From NCBI GenBank assembly GCA_013287145.1, contig JABDEI010000008.1, forward strand, positions 1 to 37,877: a stretch of 37,877 bases of DNA, written 5' to 3'. The notes under the pieces were generated by a model. The model had not been told where the DNA came from and made no database searches. It saw nothing but the letters and a program-made list of their open reading frames with translations. Source of the stretch: Chlamydiota bacterium (lineage in GTDB: Bacteria; Chlamydiota; Chlamydiia; Chlamydiales; Parachlamydiaceae). A program made the position numbers and the translations under genes. This document shows positions 8,685 to 17,017 of this stretch, in pieces (the stretch's first letter is position 1; every line of letters begins with the position of its first letter).

Positions 8685-9085
8685 CATCCTGCTCTTATCC
8701 CATACGCATCAGGCTAAAAGGGAATCGGGCACGGGCACGCACACGCATCCTATTACCCATAAGTCCAAAGAGGCGAAACCATTGCCGCGACAGCGGCTAC
8801 AGAGGTTAGCCGGGGGTGACGTAAGGAACCCCCGGAAAGTCATATATAAAAAATGAAAGCCACGACAGTGGCGACAGATGTACTCCTTGGAAAAAAACAG
8901 TGACGCCACTGTCGTGGCTACAGATGTTAATGATCGATACCGGGGGTTCCTTACGTCACCCCCGGCTAACCTCTGTAGCCGCTGTCGCGGCAATGATGTC
9001 GCCTCTGTTAGACTTATGGGTAATAGGATGCGTGCCCGTGCCCGATTTCCTCTTAGCCTGATGCGTATGGGATTTGCAGGATGTT
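8685..9085. repeat. About 400-bp palindromic element
   Basis: Left arm 8685-8835 and right arm 8940-9085 are near-identical reverse complements over about 145 bp; each includes CCCATACGCATCAGGCTAA and GGTTAGCCGGGGGTGACG. An inner pair, AGCCACGACAGTGGCG (8857-8872) and its complement (8904-8919), continues the stem. The whole gap between the GH63 start and the TraB stop (8591-9096) is otherwise empty. Apparent open frames inside are mirror translations of the arms. A relative sits at 27467-27717. Confidence 0.88.
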
Positions 9086-9096
9086 GTCTTGTCTTT

Positions 9097-10260
9097 TTAC
9101 GCTGGCATTTGCGTGATAGTGTAGCCTTTTGCTTTTAAGAGGGCGATCACACCACTTTTTCCGTAGAGATGAGCTGCGCCGCAGGTGATGAGAGCATTGC
9201 CAGCTTCAATTAAAGGGGTAATATGAACAATCCATGTTTTATTGCGTTCAGCGACATTTTTATCAGAGGACCCTTTCCACTCTCCCTTTGGAGTATCATC
9301 TTTTTCGTACATATTTTGAACCTTATCGGATTCATACGAATCTTTCGCAGAGGTTAAAGCTAACCTAGAGTTAACTAGATCGTATTTTTTTTTCAGCTCT
9401 TTGGGATTTTTTATAGCTAAAAGGAGATCTTCTTGTATGACGTTGCGGTTATAAGCCTCTGTTTTAGGCACTGTTTCATCCAAAAGCGTAATTGGTTTTT
9501 TAAATGTCTTGGCAGCGTCGAATAAATCATCATCCAAACTAGGAATCTCAGAATGCGTTAACAGCTTGATAATCTGTCTCGGTGTCATATTGTCTAAAAC
9601 TTCATCGGAAAGATCTTGGTCGCTTTGGATATTTTCAATATCTTCACGGATTTTCTTCTTGCATTGTCTCCACTCTCTCGTGCTAAGCACATCTTTGGCT
9701 GCGAAGTTGACTGCACTCTCTGCTGCAAAAGCATCGCATTGCTTAAAGACTTCCTTCACGCTTGTATGAGTTTGACGCAAGGCAATACCTAGGTGAACCG
9801 TTCCCAATAGATGGCTTACCGTACCGCCGGGTCCTTCGATTTTCCAAAAATGCAGAGGTTTTAAGATCGATCCCTCCATCTCAAGGACAGAGGGTGGTTT
9901 CATTTGTGCTTTAAATAACGCTAAGACATTTTTGCTGAGTGTGCATTCAGCCTTCAAATCGAAGATGCGAATTTTCGGAAAAATTTCGGTTTTTTGATCC
10001 GATGAAAAAGCACTAAGCTGCTTAATCCCCTCGTTTGAATTCATGAAGGCTACGACATTTTTCCTGCTGGCGTTGCCAAAACCAAGCCATGTCCAGATCC
10101 GGCCTAAAAAACCTAGTTCTTTCCGATTGGTGATGCCTAGACTCCGTTGCCCCTCTTGATTTTTGACAACGCAGAGCATGGGAGATGTAGCATTGTGATG
10201 CCCTTGAAATAACACGGGATTTTTTAAGGCTTGCAATGTGGCGTCAACTGGATTGTTCAT
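9097..10260 (-). CDS. TraB/GumN family protein
   Basis: A 387-residue protein of the TraB/GumN (PrgY/TIKI-related) superfamily, a putative metalloprotease or hydrolase fold of uncertain activity. The paired GxxH signatures are present: LLGTVHLG (151-158) and CGAAHLYGKSG near residue 361. The conserved acidic AAESA lies at 179-183. The central part is helical and charged. About 140 N-terminal residues before the domain are unlike the family; they show no clear signal peptide but include a moderately hydrophobic LGFLGRIWTWLGFG. The start has AGAG about 6 nt upstream. The stop abuts the right arm of the 8685-9085 palindrome. Function in chlamydiae is unknown. Confidence 0.8.
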   Translation of the reverse strand: MNNPVDATLQALKNPVLFQGHHNATSPMLCVVKNQEGQRSLGITNRKELGFLGRIWTWLGFGNASRKNVVAFMNSNEGIKQLSAFSSDQKTEIFPKIRIFDLKAECTLSKNVLALFKAQMKPPSVLEMEGSILKPLHFWKIEGPGGTVSHLLGTVHLGIALRQTHTSVKEVFKQCDAFAAESAVNFAAKDVLSTREWRQCKKKIREDIENIQSDQDLSDEVLDNMTPRQIIKLLTHSEIPSLDDDLFDAAKTFKKPITLLDETVPKTEAYNRNVIQEDLLLAIKNPKELKKKYDLVNSRLALTSAKDSYESDKVQNMYEKDDTPKGEWKGSSDKNVAERNKTWIVHITPLIEAGNALITCGAAHLYGKSGVIALLKAKGYTITQMPA

Positions 10261-10341
10261 TACATTCTCTAGTCCCTTTATTTATAAATAGGTAATCTAC
10301 TCTTTATTTCGTCCTTACAGGACTCAAAATAGATTTCTGAG

Positions 10342-10415
10342 GTTACCCAGGCCGAAGCGAAGCGAGAGGCCTGGGTAACAAAATAAACAAAAGTCGAGTT
10401 CTGTAAGAACGACAT
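10342..10415. repeat. Partial copy of the CCCAGGCC hairpin element
   Basis: A perfect 12-bp stem, GTTACCCAGGCC (10342-10353) with GGCCTGGGTAAC (10368-10379), encloses a GAAGCGAAGCGAGA-like loop. Downstream GAGTTCTGTAAGAACG resembles the 46-bp arm at 5490-5535. The order of the two blocks matches the right half of the 5262-5535 unit, so this is a half copy or an ancestral solo unit, lying between the TraB and methyltransferase genes. Confidence 0.7.
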
Positions 10416-10477
10416 AACTTCCAAATTATTTGCTAGAACAACATATAAGGATCAATATTGAAATATACACATCTCTT

Positions 10478-11680
10478 TTAACTGTGTTGATCTTTTAGTG
10501 TATCTTTGAGTTCATTGATAAAGCGCTGTTCTAAAGAGGGGTAAATGTTCAGCAGTTGCTTAAATTCATTATATTCTTTGGCCATTTTCGGATCAACTTG
10601 AGGGTGCTTTTTGCGTACGGCGCGGATCATGATGTTTTTTGGGGTATGCTCCATGTCGATGAACTCGATGATTTGCACAGCATAACCTAAAAGTTCCAAG
10701 ATCTTACCTCTGGCAGCATCAGTAGCTAAGGCAGCAAAGCGCTCTTTTAAGATGCCATGTTGCAAAAGTGCATTGAGCGGCAGGCTTTGAACTTGAGTAA
10801 ATAACTCATGCTGGCAGCAGGGCACCGATAAAATGACATCGGCATTCCAGCGTACAGCTTTTTCTAAGGCGGCGTCTGTCGCTGTATCGCAGGCATGCAA
10901 TGTGACCACTAAATCCACTTTGTTTTTTGGTTGATAGCCGTTGATATCCCCTAAAACAAATTGAAGCTTGCGATAAGCTAATTTGTCTGCAAGGCTCTGG
11001 CAGTATGCGATTACATCTTGTTTAAGATCTAAGCCCACAATCTCTAAATCATATTTCAAGATATTGTGGAGATAATGGTAAAGGGCAAAGGTGAGATACG
11101 CTTTGCCACAGCCAAAGTCGATGATGTGAATTTTGCTTTTATGTTCAAGAGCAGGCAGAATATCTGAAACGATTTCGAGAAATCGGTTCATCTGTTTGAA
11201 TTTATCTCTTTTGTTGGCAAATACTTTGCCAACGGAGTTCATGATGCCCAATGCCGCGAGGAAAGGTACGGGGGTGCCCTCTTGCAGGAGATATTGTTTC
11301 GGTATGTTATGCGACAACGTTTTCAGCGCAGTCTTGGACGGAGGCTTAGTAATGACCGTGATATTGCGTTTTTTTCCGACTAGAATATGATAATCATTTG
11401 CGGCTGTGCATAAAAGACCTTGTTTAAAATCATGTGTGAGAAGATTGCGCAAAAGATTTTCGCACTCCTCTTTAGAGAGGTTTTTATGCAGCACTTTTTG
11501 GGAGTAATGTTCGCTGATTTGATATTGAACTTTGCCCTTGATAGAGACAGGGCGGATCTGCACTTTTAACACCTCCTGACTTTTAGCTTGCGGAGAGCTT
11601 AATGTAGCCGATAGCAAACTCTTTTCAGCAAATATTAAAGAAACAATTTGATCAAATTCACTTGATTCCATAGATTTCAT
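10478..11680 (-). CDS. SAM-dependent methyltransferase (Methyltransf_32 type)
   Basis: A 400-residue class I methyltransferase. The SAM-binding motif I is IHIIDFGCGKAYLTFALYHY. The family marks DLVVTLHACDTATDAALE and ILSVPCCQHELF follow, as in Methyltransf_32 proteins (METTL25/GSTCD-like). The N-terminal 150 residues form an extra domain with a short basic stretch and may bind the substrate, probably RNA by analogy; the target is unknown. The C-terminal MIRAVRKKHPQVD closes the fold. The start is ATG 11680 (another Met at codon 4), with no strong ribosome site. The gene is divergent from the degraded glycosyltransferase at 11729. Confidence 0.82.
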   Translation of the reverse strand: MKSMESSEFDQIVSLIFAEKSLLSATLSSPQAKSQEVLKVQIRPVSIKGKVQYQISEHYSQKVLHKNLSKEECENLLRNLLTHDFKQGLLCTAANDYHILVGKKRNITVITKPPSKTALKTLSHNIPKQYLLQEGTPVPFLAALGIMNSVGKVFANKRDKFKQMNRFLEIVSDILPALEHKSKIHIIDFGCGKAYLTFALYHYLHNILKYDLEIVGLDLKQDVIAYCQSLADKLAYRKLQFVLGDINGYQPKNKVDLVVTLHACDTATDAALEKAVRWNADVILSVPCCQHELFTQVQSLPLNALLQHGILKERFAALATDAARGKILELLGYAVQIIEFIDMEHTPKNIMIRAVRKKHPQVDPKMAKEYNEFKQLLNIYPSLEQRFINELKDTLKDQHS

Positions 11681-11728
11681 CTATTTTTATCGGTCGTTAA
11701 AAAAAGTTATTCTCAGCTAGGAGATTCC

Positions 11729-12193
11729 ATGCGGTCAATGCAAAAGTGGACAAAAAAAATTTACAGGGCCATTTAAAACCTTCTCTATTTCGTTATCTTT
11801 TCCCTTTTTTTTATTCCTTGCGTCAATGCTTATCAATGGGACTTAGCCGTTACAGCTATTTTTCAAGACGAAGCTCGCTTTTTAAAGGAATGGATAGAGT
11901 TTTATAAGCTAATGGGAGCTAAACATTTTTATCTTTATAACAATCTCAGTCAAGATAATTACTTAGAAGTTTTGCAGCCCTACATTGAATCGGGTGATGT
12001 TGAGTTGATTGAATGGCCTTATCGTTGCCAAAACTTATGGCAACACTGCCAATGTTTTTTCTACTGGCTACTGGCTACTGACTACCGACTACTCAAGATA
12101 AAAATGATCCAGGCAACAACAACATCATTTGCCATTTTCAAAAGTTTGTTTTATGGTGATTTTAAGCAGATTTTACAAGTGATTTTATGGTAA
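11729..12193 (+). pseudogene. Degraded family-92-like (DUF23) glycosyltransferase remnant
   Basis: An ATG at 11729 behind CTAGGAG opens a frame that hits TAA at 11774 after 15 codons. The same frame then reads on with a hydrophobic signal-like stretch (LLYFVIFSLFFIPCVNA). It continues into a good GT92/DUF23 N-terminal match: LAVTAIFQDEARFLKEWIEF, then GAKHFYLYNN, then YIESGDVELIEWPY. Similarity stops near 12040. There the frame enters a 7-bp tandem array and unrelated sequence, ending inside the PPDK start. Intact relatives are several hundred residues long, so about two thirds are missing. A gene inactivated by an early stop and a 3' deletion is the simplest reading; an undetected alternative start is possible but would not restore the C-terminus. 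Confidence 0.7.
12061..12095. repeat. 7-bp tandem array, five CTACTGR-type units
   Basis: Five consecutive heptamers read CTACTGG, CTACTGG, CTACTGA, CTACCGA, CTACTCA. The array starts about 20 bp after glycosyltransferase similarity ends, at the breakpoint of the pseudogene. The unit length equals that of the arrays at 5822 and 5871. Confidence 0.8.
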
Positions 12194-14970
12194 CGACAAC
12201 ATCAAAAAGTGGCACCCTAACGAAATATGTTTACTCTTTTGGCGAGGGACAGCCGCATCCACCCCTGGACAAAAATCTTTTGGGCGGCAAAGGCAAGGGC
12301 TTAGCTGAGATGTGTTCGATAGGGTTGCCGGTCCCTCCCGGCTTTATCATCTCTACGGAAGCTTGCAATGATTATCGGCATCAAGGCCGCCAAGTGTCAC
12401 AAAATCTTCAAGAAGGCATTCATGAAGCCCTGAAAATCTTAGAAGAGAGCACCAAAACACATTTTGGCGATGCAAAAAATCCTTTATTGGTTTCGGTGCG
12501 CTCAGGGGCACGAGTTTCTATGCCTGGTATGATGGACACGATTCTCAACTTAGGCTTAAATGATGTAACAGTCATTGGTTTTGCAGAGACAAGCCAAAAC
12601 GAACACCTGGCATATGACAGCTATCGACGTTTGATTATGATGTATGCAGATATTGTCGATGGCATCGATCGCAAGTATTTTGAACACGCGCTGAATGTCT
12701 TAAAGATGCAAGAAGGAGCAAAAATCGATGTTGAACTCAGTACTGCAGCTTTAAAAGAAGCCTGTACGATATTTAAGAAAATTTACGAACAACAGCGCAA
12801 TCAACCTTTTCCGCAAGATACTCATGAACAGCTTTTTAAAGCAATTGCTGCCGTATTCAATAGCTGGGACAGCGAAAGAGCTGTGCTCTATCGCCACTTA
12901 AACCATATTCCCGATGAATGGGGCACCGCTGTCATCGTGCAAAAAATGATTTTTGGAAATAAAAATGAGCAGTCGGCCACCGGCGTTGGATTCACAAGGG
13001 ATCCTGCCATGGGAAAAAACACTTTTTATGGGGAATTTTTAACCGATGCTCAAGGCGAAGAAGTTGTGGCTGGAACGCGAACGCCGCACCCGATCAACAC
13101 CTATCAAAAAGAAGTGACAAAATCAACGCTGCCTAGCCTTGAAGAGCTTATGCCAGCAGCTTATCAAGATTTGCATACGATCGTCCAGCGGCTTGAAAAT
13201 CATTATCATGACATGCAAGACATCGAATTCACCATCGAAGATGGCCGTCTGTACATGCTGCAAACGCGAACGGGCAAAAGAACCGGGATGGCAGCCGTTA
13301 GGATGGCTGTGGAGATGCTGAAAGAAGGACTCATCGATGAAAAAACAGCACTGCTTAGGATTCAGCCCGACCAATTAAGCCAATTGCTCGCTCCTATTTT
13401 TGACAGCAAGTCCAAGCTAGAAGCAGCGCCAAGAATGGTTGCAAAAGGTCTTAATGCCGGACCTGGAGCAGCTTCCGGCAAGGCCGCATTTTCGGTTGAG
13501 GCTGCTGTCAAGATGAAACAAAGCGGTATCAGCTGCATTTTGGTTCGCGAAGAAACACGACCCGACGATTTTCCAGGCATGGTGGCTTCGGAAGGAATTT
13601 TGACCATACGCGGCGGCAGCACAAGCCATGCTGCCGTTGTCGCCAGGGGGATGGGCAAACCGTGTGTCGTTGGGTGCGGAGAGCTTAATCTCAATGAAAA
13701 TAACAAGACCCTTTCAGCCAAAGGATTATCCATTAAGGAAGGCGATCCCATTTCGATCGATGGCATGACTGGCGAAGTCTTTTTTTGCGAACTTAGGACT
13801 TCGCCATCAGAAGTGGTGCAAGTTCTTGTGACTAAGACAAAGAGAGCAGAAGAAAGTCAGTTATACCAAGAATATCAAAAAATCATGAATCTAGCCGATA
13901 AATACCGCACCCTGCGCGTCAGAACAAATGCCGATACCCCGCAAGACAGCGCGATTGCGCGAGCCTTTGGCGCTGAAGGCATAGGACTTTGCCGAACGGA
14001 GCATATGTTCATGGATAGCAATCGCTTGCTGGATGTGCGCCGCATGTTTTTCAGCACACATCCTGAAGAGCGCAAGATCGCCATCGATCACTTGCTTCCG
14101 CATCAAAAAGAAGATTTTATCGGCATCTTTAGGGCCATGGATGGCCTTCCAGTCACTATCCGCCTTTTAGATCCTCCTTTGCACGAATTTATGCCGCATA
14201 GCGATGATGAACTCAATGCTTTGGCAAATTTGATGGGAATCTCGTTTCAGGTTTTAGCAAATATCCGCGCTTCCTTAGAAGAACACAATCCCATGCTCGG
14301 CCATCGCGGCTGCCGCCTAGGCGTCACTTACCCGGAAGTAAGCGCCATGCAGACCCGCGCTATCATGGAAGCTGCACTTGCCGTTTCAAGAGAAGGCGTC
14401 AAAGTGTTTCCTGAAATCATGGTGCCCTTAGTTGGAGCTAAAAGCGAACTCAATCATCAAAAAGCCATCATCGACAAAACAGCTGATGAAGTATTTAAAC
14501 AACATGGAATGACTGTCTCTTATTCTGTTGGAACGATGATCGAATTGCCGCGCGCAGCTCTTGTAGCAGATAAGATTGCCAAATGCGCTGAATTTTTTAG
14601 CTTTGGCACTAATGATCTTACTCAAACAACGTTTGGAATCAGCCGCGATGACAGCGCTAAATTTGTCCCGCTTTATGTTAAAGGCATCCCCGACCCAAAT
14701 CACCCTGATGAGCTTCTCCACATCCTTCCTCATGATCCATTTCAAGTCATCGATCGCGAAGGCGTAGGCGAGCTCATGCAAATCGCCATTGAACGCGGGC
14801 GCAAGGTGAGGAAAGACCTTAAGTGCGGCATTTGCGGCGAACATGGCGGCGACGCTGATTCAGTAGCCTTCTGCCATGACATCGGCTTAGATTATGTGTC
14901 TTGTTCTCCCTATCGCGTTCCGGTAGCTCGTCTAGCTGCCGCGCAAGCAGCCCTTAGTCAGCAAAAATAG
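12187..14970 (+). CDS. ppdK: Pyruvate, phosphate dikinase
   Basis: A 927-residue cytoplasmic enzyme, somewhat longer than the usual 870-900, interconverting pyruvate + ATP + Pi and PEP + AMP + PPi. The N-terminal ATP-grasp part shows LLGGKGKGLAEM, VSVRSGARVSMPGMMDTILN and MQDIEFTIEDGRLYMLQTR. The swivelling phosphohistidine domain has GGSTSHAAVVARGMGKPC near residue 475, with catalytic His about 480. The C-terminal PEP/pyruvate barrel has EGIGLCRTEHMF, MLGHRGCRLG, FSFGTNDLTQTTFG and the Cys-containing CGICGEHGGD. The ATG has no clear Shine-Dalgarno; the N-terminus (KYVYSFGEG) matches the family. It allows PEP synthesis or PPi-linked glycolysis. Confidence 0.95.
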   Translation: MVTTTSKSGTLTKYVYSFGEGQPHPPLDKNLLGGKGKGLAEMCSIGLPVPPGFIISTEACNDYRHQGRQVSQNLQEGIHEALKILEESTKTHFGDAKNPLLVSVRSGARVSMPGMMDTILNLGLNDVTVIGFAETSQNEHLAYDSYRRLIMMYADIVDGIDRKYFEHALNVLKMQEGAKIDVELSTAALKEACTIFKKIYEQQRNQPFPQDTHEQLFKAIAAVFNSWDSERAVLYRHLNHIPDEWGTAVIVQKMIFGNKNEQSATGVGFTRDPAMGKNTFYGEFLTDAQGEEVVAGTRTPHPINTYQKEVTKSTLPSLEELMPAAYQDLHTIVQRLENHYHDMQDIEFTIEDGRLYMLQTRTGKRTGMAAVRMAVEMLKEGLIDEKTALLRIQPDQLSQLLAPIFDSKSKLEAAPRMVAKGLNAGPGAASGKAAFSVEAAVKMKQSGISCILVREETRPDDFPGMVASEGILTIRGGSTSHAAVVARGMGKPCVVGCGELNLNENNKTLSAKGLSIKEGDPISIDGMTGEVFFCELRTSPSEVVQVLVTKTKRAEESQLYQEYQKIMNLADKYRTLRVRTNADTPQDSAIARAFGAEGIGLCRTEHMFMDSNRLLDVRRMFFSTHPEERKIAIDHLLPHQKEDFIGIFRAMDGLPVTIRLLDPPLHEFMPHSDDELNALANLMGISFQVLANIRASLEEHNPMLGHRGCRLGVTYPEVSAMQTRAIMEAALAVSREGVKVFPEIMVPLVGAKSELNHQKAIIDKTADEVFKQHGMTVSYSVGTMIELPRAALVADKIAKCAEFFSFGTNDLTQTTFGISRDDSAKFVPLYVKGIPDPNHPDELLHILPHDPFQVIDREGVGELMQIAIERGRKVRKDLKCGICGEHGGDADSVAFCHDIGLDYVSCSPYRVPVARLAAAQAALSQQK

Positions 14971-15200
14971 CATTTGTTAAATTTTTTCACTCCCAAGATA
15001 TATCCTGATAACCGTTAGCCTTAAAATTGTACAAAATATGCATGATCGCAAACGGTCGATATTTTAGGATGAAAGCTAATCAAATCGCCGAAGATTAATG
15101 ATCCGATCAATAAACTTTTTTGTTGCTGATGTTATTCGCAAAAAAAAATGTTTAAATAATATCTATATATGTTATTCGTAGGATTTAAAATTTTTAACGT

Positions 15201-15929
15201 ATGAAGAGGAAACATATGATTTTACGTATACTCATCTTGGTGCTGACATTTGCAATGCCTTTGTCTGCAATCCAGGACAATCAAATAGCACCTTGGGGTG
15301 CAGAACGCATGGCCGATAAAAACGGTTGCACCGGTTGCAATGGTTGCCGTACGAAACCTTCTGCGGCTGAATTACTGCAGCAAGTGCAAGCAGTCTTAAA
15401 TAGCGGCATCCTTCTGACTCCGGCGGTGCGAGCTGAACTTCTTTCGCAGTTGATACAGATTTTGAGTACGAGTGCGAGTGCAGGAATAACGATTCCCGCA
15501 GCCGCATTAGACTTTGCAGATTTTTTTGCATTAATGCCCGGTGACAATTCAGCTACTGTTGCACCCGGCACGCCTGTTTCATTTCCGCAAAATGGACCAA
15601 CCAATGGGACGGGTTTAATTGCTCGCCTTAATGCTAACCATTTTAATTTGGCAGCCATTGGTGTTTATCAGGTTTTGTTTCAGGTAAGTGTGAGTGAAGC
15701 TGGCCAACTGGTATTAACACTCAATGGTGCAGAGCTGCCCTATACGGTGGTGGGCCGAGCGACAGGGACTTCTCAAATAGTCGGAATGGCCCTTGTGCAA
15801 ACGTCCGTCATTAATTCGATACTCACTGTAAATAACCCTACGGGGGAATCTACAGCACTAACAATAACACCTTTGGCTGGTGGTACAGATCCTGTATCTG
15901 CGCATCTTGTTATTACACGACTTAAATAG
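15201..15929 (+). CDS. Secreted protein with BclA-like (TNF/C1q-fold) C-terminal domain
   Basis: A 242-residue protein. A signal peptide is evident (ILRILILVLTFAMPLSA). The mature N-terminus has a compact Cys motif, GCTGCNGCRTKPS, followed by a helical region at about 50-100. The last 130 residues resemble the C-terminal domain of Bacillus BclA-type exosporium proteins: IGVYQVLFQVSVSEAGQLVL, LPYTVVGRATGTSQIVGM, PTGESTALTITPLAGG, PVSAHLVITRL. That domain forms trimeric jelly rolls. No collagen-like Gly-X-Y region is present. Two starts are possible: ATG 15201 gives a basic KRKH n-region, while ATG 15216 has AAGAGGA about 5 nt upstream. The porin-like gene follows after 23 nt. A surface or spore-coat-like role is inferred. 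Confidence 0.75.
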   Translation: MKRKHMILRILILVLTFAMPLSAIQDNQIAPWGAERMADKNGCTGCNGCRTKPSAAELLQQVQAVLNSGILLTPAVRAELLSQLIQILSTSASAGITIPAAALDFADFFALMPGDNSATVAPGTPVSFPQNGPTNGTGLIARLNANHFNLAAIGVYQVLFQVSVSEAGQLVLTLNGAELPYTVVGRATGTSQIVGMALVQTSVINSILTVNNPTGESTALTITPLAGGTDPVSAHLVITRLK

Positions 15930-15952
15930 TCATTAAAGTAGGAAAATATTGT

Positions 15953-16948
15953 ATGACATACTTCAAAAAGATACACGTAGCGCTTACTCTCTTATTGATC
16001 ACATCAATAAGTTCTGCCTACGGAGATTACGACCAATGGTCAGGATATGGAGCAAGGGAAGATTGCTTTTCTTGCCAAGAGGATTGCTTTTGTTGCCAAC
16101 CTGAATGTTGCGGCAATGGCTTCATTAGCGCTGAGCTATTATATTGGAGAGCTTTTGAAAACGGGCTCGACACATGTGTGCCGACAGAGGTTTCTGATGT
16201 AATCACCTCGGACGGAACAGTCATTTCTAGATTCACTGGAAAAAGCCGCGATCCGCATTTTAAATGGGATCCAGGCTTTCGCATTGGCGCAGGCTATCAG
16301 TCAGCATGTAGCTGCTGGGATACAGCAGTATTTTGGACGCATTTTCATTCGCATGCGCATAGCTCTAATCATGGGCTCGATATCCAAAACAAAACCCGCT
16401 GGAATATCAATCTCGATGTCATCGATTATGTCCTAGGATACGACTGTGATTTATGTTCTTGTTTGGCTTTGAGACCGTTCGTTGGTATCCGTGGCGCAAG
16501 AATTGAGCAAAAGCTGCACGTTGATGAGTTTTCCATAGAATCTATAGAAACCGGTCTTATAGCTCTAGAAAGGCATAACAAAGAAAGATTTTTTGGAGTA
16601 GGCCCATTACTTGGTTTTGAAGCGGATTGGAATATTGGGTGTAACTTTAGTATCTATGGAAGCGCAGCCATATCTTGGTTGTATGGAAGCTTTCATGTTA
16701 AGCTTAGGAATTCTGATGTGTTCATAGGGGGTGCTGACTTTAGCAAGATAAAGAAGCATCTTCATGACAGTCTAGCCGGTGCTGATGCTGCTTTAGGTGT
16801 GCGCTGGCATACCTGCATTTGTACAAACAAAGTATTGGTTCTACAAGCGGGCTTAGAACATCACCGTTATTTTGATTACAATCGCTTTGGCACTTATGGC
16901 GATTTAAGTTTTGACGGTGTGAATTTCTCTGCCGGCATTCAATATTAA
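15953..16948 (+). CDS. Cys-rich porin-like outer-membrane protein (Lpg1974/MOMP-like)
   Basis: A 331-residue protein with a signal peptide (IHVALTLLLITSISSAYG) and a Cys cluster right after it. EDCFSCQ and EDCFCCQ (36-49) are a tandem duplication, then PECC follows, giving seven Cys in sixteen residues. The remainder alternates like a beta-barrel and ends in a C-terminal aromatic residue (AGIQY), as outer-membrane barrels do. GFISAELLYWRAFENGL and FKWDPGFRIGAGY match the Lpg1974 pore-forming family described in Legionella and environmental chlamydiae. Further Cys pairs occur at SACSCWD, CDLCSC and HTCICTN. Disulfide cross-linking in the elementary-body envelope is an inference. It probably forms an operon with the preceding secreted gene. 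Confidence 0.82.
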   Translation: MTYFKKIHVALTLLLITSISSAYGDYDQWSGYGAREDCFSCQEDCFCCQPECCGNGFISAELLYWRAFENGLDTCVPTEVSDVITSDGTVISRFTGKSRDPHFKWDPGFRIGAGYQSACSCWDTAVFWTHFHSHAHSSNHGLDIQNKTRWNINLDVIDYVLGYDCDLCSCLALRPFVGIRGARIEQKLHVDEFSIESIETGLIALERHNKERFFGVGPLLGFEADWNIGCNFSIYGSAAISWLYGSFHVKLRNSDVFIGGADFSKIKKHLHDSLAGADAALGVRWHTCICTNKVLVLQAGLEHHRYFDYNRFGTYGDLSFDGVNFSAGIQY

Positions 16949-16961
16949 AAACATTTTCTTT

Positions 16962-17017
16962 GCAAGCTGCAGTAGGAGATCAAATCCCTTTAAGCAGCTT
17001 GCGCCTTTTCTTTTTTT
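16962..17017 (+). terminator. Probable terminator between convergent genes
   Basis: A 9-bp stem GCAAGCTGC (16962-16970) pairs with GCAGCTTGC (16994-17002) around a 23-nt loop, then CCTTTTCTTTTTTT. It follows the porin-like stop by 13 nt and overlaps the last codons of the convergent Inc-like gene. Confidence 0.5.

Noticed and set aside
8629-9138. Three overlapping open frames on both strands
   Set aside because: They lie within the 8685-9085 palindrome and share mirrored segments, as expected when an inverted repeat is translated on both strands. No ribosome site or family similarity.
12061-12095. CRISPR-like short array
   Set aside because: Units are 7 bp and contiguous, with no spacers and no cas genes nearby.
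13362-13766. 134-codon antisense frame
   Set aside because: It lies opposite the PPDK phosphohistidine domain and is explained by codon bias.
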